Source: an uncultured Pseudomonadota bacterium
Lineage (GTDB): Bacteria; SAR324; NAC60-12
Reading direction: 5' to 3'
Assembly: GCA_913052275.1 (NCBI GenBank)
Contig: CAJXDX010000026.1
Span: 1 to 16,201, forward strand
DNA length: 16,201 bases
Of the stretch, positions 13,317 through 16,201 are shown piece after piece. The notes under the pieces are model-generated. The model saw nothing but the letters and a program-made list of their open reading frames with translations. It was not told the DNA's origin and ran no database searches. Each line of letters begins with the position of its first letter. Position 1 is the stretch's first letter. Made by a program: the position numbers and the translations under genes.

Positions 13317-14177
13317 ATGTCAAATAAAAGCAGTGCCATTGAAAAAAGCACCGGCTTCAGATCGAAAAAGAATTTAAATCATCTTGAAGAGCCTAAACCA
13401 AGAAACTACATCAGGCTTCTGATTGCATTTCTCGTATTGTCCTTCTATACCCTTCTTCTCTGGGGAAATGTCCCATTGATTAGTTCCCTCGGAACACCTT
13501 ATTTCTCCTTTTTGAAAAAGATTATCAATCTACATCTTCCCCACTATCAGTCATGGGTAGTCATAAGCGGAATCCACTTCCTTCTCGTTCCACTGATAAT
13601 TGGGAGGTTTTTTCTGAAGTTCTCATTTAGAAAGTTGGGTCTTGGGGGAATATCATTTTCTCAGTTCAAGGTCCTGCTGCTCCTGTATCTCGTCGCTTTA
13701 CCTGTCCTCATTTGGCTTTCTGCCCGGGAAGATATGTACCAATACTACCAGCCTTATATCAAAGAAGGCCTATGGACCTACTTGCTATGGACCAATTTAA
13801 TTATGGTTTTCGAACACGTTTCCCTCCAGGGCATACTTGTAGCTTTTATGGAGCCGGCTTTCTTTTCAGGTTCATCAGAACAGATCAGCGGTTCTGAAAG
13901 TAATAAAGGGAAGAAGAATAAGAGAGGACTAATGTGGGTCAGAGATTTCCAAAATTGGTTTCGTATCGATCCATATTATTATTTTGTCATTTTGTTGGAT
14001 GGTCTTCTCTTCATGCTCATACATGTTGGGAAGCCAATCTCTGAAGTGCTTACTGCCTTCCCGGGAGGGGTGTTTCTTGCTTTGCTGGCCTTCAAGTTTA
14101 AAAGCTTCCTTCCATGCTACCTAATCCACACCATGACAGCAGGTACGATAATTTTTCTGATAATCATTTTTAACTGA
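13317..14177 (+). CDS. CPBP-family intramembrane protein with altered active-site motifs
   Basis: The 286-residue protein has several hydrophobic helices (around residues 32-52, 80-100, 117-134, 155-180, 220-237, 250-262 and 266-285). Three segments line up with CPBP (Abi/CAAX-type) intramembrane proteases: 'FEHVSLQGIL' for motif 1 (E166), 'LLFMLIHVG' for motif 2 (H236) and 'CYLIHTMTAG' for motif 3 (H271). The usual EExxxR is not intact: the second Glu is His167 and the Arg is Gln. Whether it cleaves peptides is therefore open. A basic hydrophilic loop of ~40 residues (~183-222, SGSESNKGKKNKRG within it) is inserted between motifs 1 and 2. A TTG at 13311 also opens the frame; I prefer ATG 13317. 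No good ribosome site is present (AAAGGA is 18 nt or more away). Assignment rests on motif order. Confidence 0.7.
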   Translation: MSNKSSAIEKSTGFRSKKNLNHLEEPKPRNYIRLLIAFLVLSFYTLLLWGNVPLISSLGTPYFSFLKKIINLHLPHYQSWVVISGIHFLLVPLIIGRFFLKFSFRKLGLGGISFSQFKVLLLLYLVALPVLIWLSAREDMYQYYQPYIKEGLWTYLLWTNLIMVFEHVSLQGILVAFMEPAFFSGSSEQISGSESNKGKKNKRGLMWVRDFQNWFRIDPYYYFVILLDGLLFMLIHVGKPISEVLTAFPGGVFLALLAFKFKSFLPCYLIHTMTAGTIIFLIIIFN

Positions 14178-14519
14178 AATACGGCTTTTATCTGCCAGAT
14201 AAGAGGGTATTGTTGATTGAACAGTGGGGAAAATTCTTTTTTTAGTTCAACAGGTTTCGGAATTATTTTCGCTTCAGCAAGATATAACCGAAATAAAGCT
14301 GGAATAATTAAATTTGTTCTATAAATTATGCCACCCCTCCAGTCAGCTGACCTCAATCAAGATACCAAGCGAGCCCTTGTGTCCAATTCAGTCCCAACTG
14401 TAGGGTCTGTAAGTGAATTTTCAAATGAGGTCCAATTCACTGTACTGTTTGAGATGCAGGAGTTAAATAGGAAGACGGTGTTAACTGACTCTGAGCAATC
14501 ACTATGATCCTTTGCTTTT
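14178..14519. other. 342-bp gene-free stretch with small inverted repeats
   Basis: I see no credible gene; the one minus-strand frame (14117-14356) runs antisense into the CPBP end. The stretch holds three small structures. A 9-bp stem lies right after the CPBP stop (CTTTTATCT 14185-14193, AGATAAGAG 14197-14205, one G-T pair, 3-nt loop). A perfect 10-bp palindrome GTCAGCTGAC is at 14342-14351. AGTGAATT (14412-14419) pairs with AATTCACT (14434-14441). GTCCAATTCA occurs twice (14381, 14430). None has a clear T run. The minus barrel gene also ends here, so termination of both transcripts is expected. Confidence 0.45.
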
Positions 14520-15857
14520 CTAACTCCCAAGAGTACCTAAAGATAATGGATAATTGATGAACAATGTTGGCGCAATGCCATCATCGCCTTTGGCAAGATC
14601 AAAGCGGTAAATCAAACCTGAAATAATTGCACGAAAACCGAATCCAAATGAAGTTCTCATATTTTTATGCAATTCAGAGAGTTCATCAGAAACACTACCT
14701 ACTTCATAGAAGAACGCTGCTTGAAGAACAGTTCTTACTCCACCCATAATAATCCAGTTTATTGGAGTCTGTTTTTCCGAAAAATTATGACGATATTCCA
14801 AAACATAGTTTGAACTGTTTCCTGCATAGAACCTTCCCTGGCTGTAGGCACGCATACGGTTAATTCCTCCAAGAGCTGAAGCCTTGCCGAAACGGTTTCT
14901 CTCAAGCCAATAGTTGGTTCTCCTCTTTTCCGCATCCCTGCAGGCGTCCGCTTGTATTTCCAGGTCACACCCGAGTCCAAATTTATTACTTAATGTATTT
15001 TCATCAGTCAATCCATGCTCTGAAATGTAGGACCGCGATTGAAAAGCGTTGATCAACAAGGTGTCTGACCCCAAAAAAGGAATGTAAGTTGTTAAATTCA
15101 GAGAGTTAACGTCATAGTCACTCAGTTCGCTGAGGCCGTAATTCGTTGCATTGTGCAATAGTTCAAATCGAATCCCTTCACGAGGCTCCAAATGATTGTC
15201 GGTCAAATCAATCTGGGTCCCAATGGTGTGGTCTATCCAGGTTCTGGAAGGAGATTGAACATTTGAAAACTGGTTCTCGTCATTATCAAAAATTTTTGAA
15301 ATTTTTGCTTCTCCTGAGGAATAACCAATTTGTATTTCAAGATGCTGATTATAAAACTGAGATTGAAGGTTGATTGTGGAATTGTTGAGATTTTCAAAAG
15401 TCTGATAATAATCGTTCTTACCTGAATGGATTCCCCTGTCGTAGTTAAGTAAGCTGATATCCCAGTCATAGTACAAAACCTTGAAGAACAACTTTTCATC
15501 AATAATGGGGAATTTTTGAAGTTGAACTACGGTTGCTTCAATATCCCCTTTTGCCAGAGTTTTGATTATCACAAGGTCCGTGCTTTTATAGAAATTTGAG
15601 ATTAACCCTGCAATGGGGACAGCACATCCTACTCCTTCTACACAACCTGGGAGTGGGGCAAACATCCATCCCAGTTCTTTATCTGCTTCTCTTACAGTTC
15701 TCTCAGGGGGAAATTCATAGGAAAATCCTATTGAAGGCATCAAAAAACAGGAAAGAAACCATAATTTGGCCATTCTAATGAATAAATATCTGCCTGCAAT
15801 CAGGAGTAGAGTTTTCTTTGAAAATGTTGAAAAATATTTTTTGGTACTATTGATCAT
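14520..15857 (-). CDS. POTRA-less Omp85/surface-antigen-type outer-membrane barrel protein
   Basis: Up to 445 residues. A signal peptide is seen most simply from the second Met (M29, 15773): MAKLWFLSCFLMPSIGFS-YEF. After 'ELGWMFAPLPGCVEGVGCAVP' the chain is almost wholly alternating amphipathic strands, as in a 16-strand barrel. Landmarks of the Omp85 superfamily are 'LTDNHLEPREGIRFEL', 'LGGINRMRAYSQGRFYAGNSSNYVLEYR' (the conserved L6 RGY/F region, here RMRAY) and 'FGFGFRAI'. There are no POTRA domains, so it is not BamA or TamA; POTRA-less members include patatin-linked and stand-alone barrels of unclear role. The terminal residue is Ser, not the Phe common in barrels. C72 and C78 in the first strand region may form a disulphide. 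Neither start has a clear ribosome site; the longer form begins 36 bp after the CBS gene, suggesting one transcript. Confidence 0.75.
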   Translation of the reverse strand: MINSTKKYFSTFSKKTLLLIAGRYLFIRMAKLWFLSCFLMPSIGFSYEFPPERTVREADKELGWMFAPLPGCVEGVGCAVPIAGLISNFYKSTDLVIIKTLAKGDIEATVVQLQKFPIIDEKLFFKVLYYDWDISLLNYDRGIHSGKNDYYQTFENLNNSTINLQSQFYNQHLEIQIGYSSGEAKISKIFDNDENQFSNVQSPSRTWIDHTIGTQIDLTDNHLEPREGIRFELLHNATNYGLSELSDYDVNSLNLTTYIPFLGSDTLLINAFQSRSYISEHGLTDENTLSNKFGLGCDLEIQADACRDAEKRRTNYWLERNRFGKASALGGINRMRAYSQGRFYAGNSSNYVLEYRHNFSEKQTPINWIIMGGVRTVLQAAFFYEVGSVSDELSELHKNMRTSFGFGFRAIISGLIYRFDLAKGDDGIAPTLFINYPLSLGTLGS

Positions 15858-15893
15858 TTTAAACTTTAACAGCCATTCAAATAATAAGGATAA

Positions 15894-16201
15894 TTATTTT
15901 TCTTTTGGAATGAAAAATTGCGGTCTTCTACCTGCGATACCGCGTAATAGTCTGCCTAAAAGATCTGCTCCTGTAATGATCCTTTTTTCTTTGTTCCAGC
16001 ATAAAATCAGATCATTGTCGATAACGTCGTCTTCCGAGTGTTCCGGGTGAACGCGCAATTTATTGATAACTTCACCAAGTGGAGTTGCTGCATCTGAAAC
16101 CACAATAGGGCGATGACAGTAGGAATAAGGCCTGAATGGTTCAACGCCAAAAAGCGCATCTCGCAGGAACAGATCTGCATTCAGCACCAATCTGGGGTTC
16201 C
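15894..16201 (-). CDS. CBS-domain protein, C-terminal fragment (5' end outside window)
   Basis: The minus frame is open from the right edge (NPRLVLNADLFLRDAL...) to a stop at 15894, about 101 residues. 'PIVVSDAATPLGEVINKLRV', a variable loop, 'DNDLILCWNKEKRIITGADLLGRLLRGI' and a short tail have the shape of a CBS half-domain: a beta-helix-beta unit ending in the iTGxDLL turn and helix. CBS pairs bind adenosyl ligands and regulate transporters (for example CNNM/CorC types) or enzymes; which one cannot be told from this fragment. It precedes the POTRA-less barrel gene on the same strand by 36 bp. Confidence 0.65.
   Translation of the reverse strand, partial: NPRLVLNADLFLRDALFGVEPFRPYSYCHRPIVVSDAATPLGEVINKLRVHPEHSEDDVIDNDLILCWNKEKRIITGADLLGRLLRGIAGRRPQFFIPKEK

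Noticed and set aside
14117..14356. Minus-strand 79-codon frame after the CPBP gene
   Set aside because: It overlaps the CPBP 3' end antisense, has no ribosome site and no family pattern.
14381..14439. Two GTCCAATTCA copies considered as attachment sites or a CRISPR seed
   Set aside because: They are only 10 bp long, there are just two copies, and no integrase, cas gene or regular spacing is present.
1..16201. tRNA genes, insertion sequences, phage genes or toxin-antitoxin pairs
   Set aside because: None was seen on either strand; all larger frames are explained by the listed genes.

Overview
The window looks like chromosomal DNA of a Gram-negative, AT-rich bacterium. The evidence is type II secretion (T2SS) pseudopilins, two beta-barrel proteins of the Omp85 type, a predicted lipoprotein, a class A RNase P RNA and a DUF3426-type membrane protein. 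That mix, together with the MinD-like ATPase paired with a J-domain/HTH protein, resembles deltaproteobacterial or SAR324-like lineages. This placement is inference from gene content, not from a phylogenetic marker. I see no tRNA, rRNA, CRISPR, transposase or phage gene.

Left part (1-4044, minus strand): a 990-residue fusion of an M1-peptidase-like domain to an Omp85-like barrel, followed by the 5' part of a DUF3426-type gene that leaves the window. The M1 domain has lost its zinc ligands and catalytic glutamate. The fusion gene appears to start at a CTG codon, 57 bp from the divergent plus-strand gene.

Plus-strand housekeeping block (4102-7269): a HIT-family protein, two very short ORFs of doubtful status, the GTPase Era, a candidate terminator, and a two-TM protein with a long acidic linker and a helical-repeat C terminus. 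A convergent small lipoprotein gene follows (7331-7717, minus).

Central block (8019-9730, plus): a MinD/FlhG-like ATPase overlapping by ATGA a protein with a J-like domain lacking HPD and a RodZ-type HTH. Downstream on the minus strand is rnpB (9812-10190), identified by its conserved cores and by the pairing of its ends. Its promoter region sits in the 62 bp shared with the divergent T2SS genes.

T2SS block (10253-12452, plus): overlapping gspG, gspH, gspI and gspJ, which supply the major and three minor pseudopilins. The cluster stops before gspK, and a convergent YciO-family gene follows at once.

Right part (13095 to the end): a CPBP-family membrane protein with altered active-site motifs, a 342-bp gene-free stretch, then on the minus strand a POTRA-less Omp85-type barrel downstream of a CBS-domain protein that enters from the right edge. 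The best candidates for new biology are the inactive peptidase-barrel fusion, the MinD/J-HTH pair, the unusual RNase P L15 region and the incomplete pseudopilin cluster.
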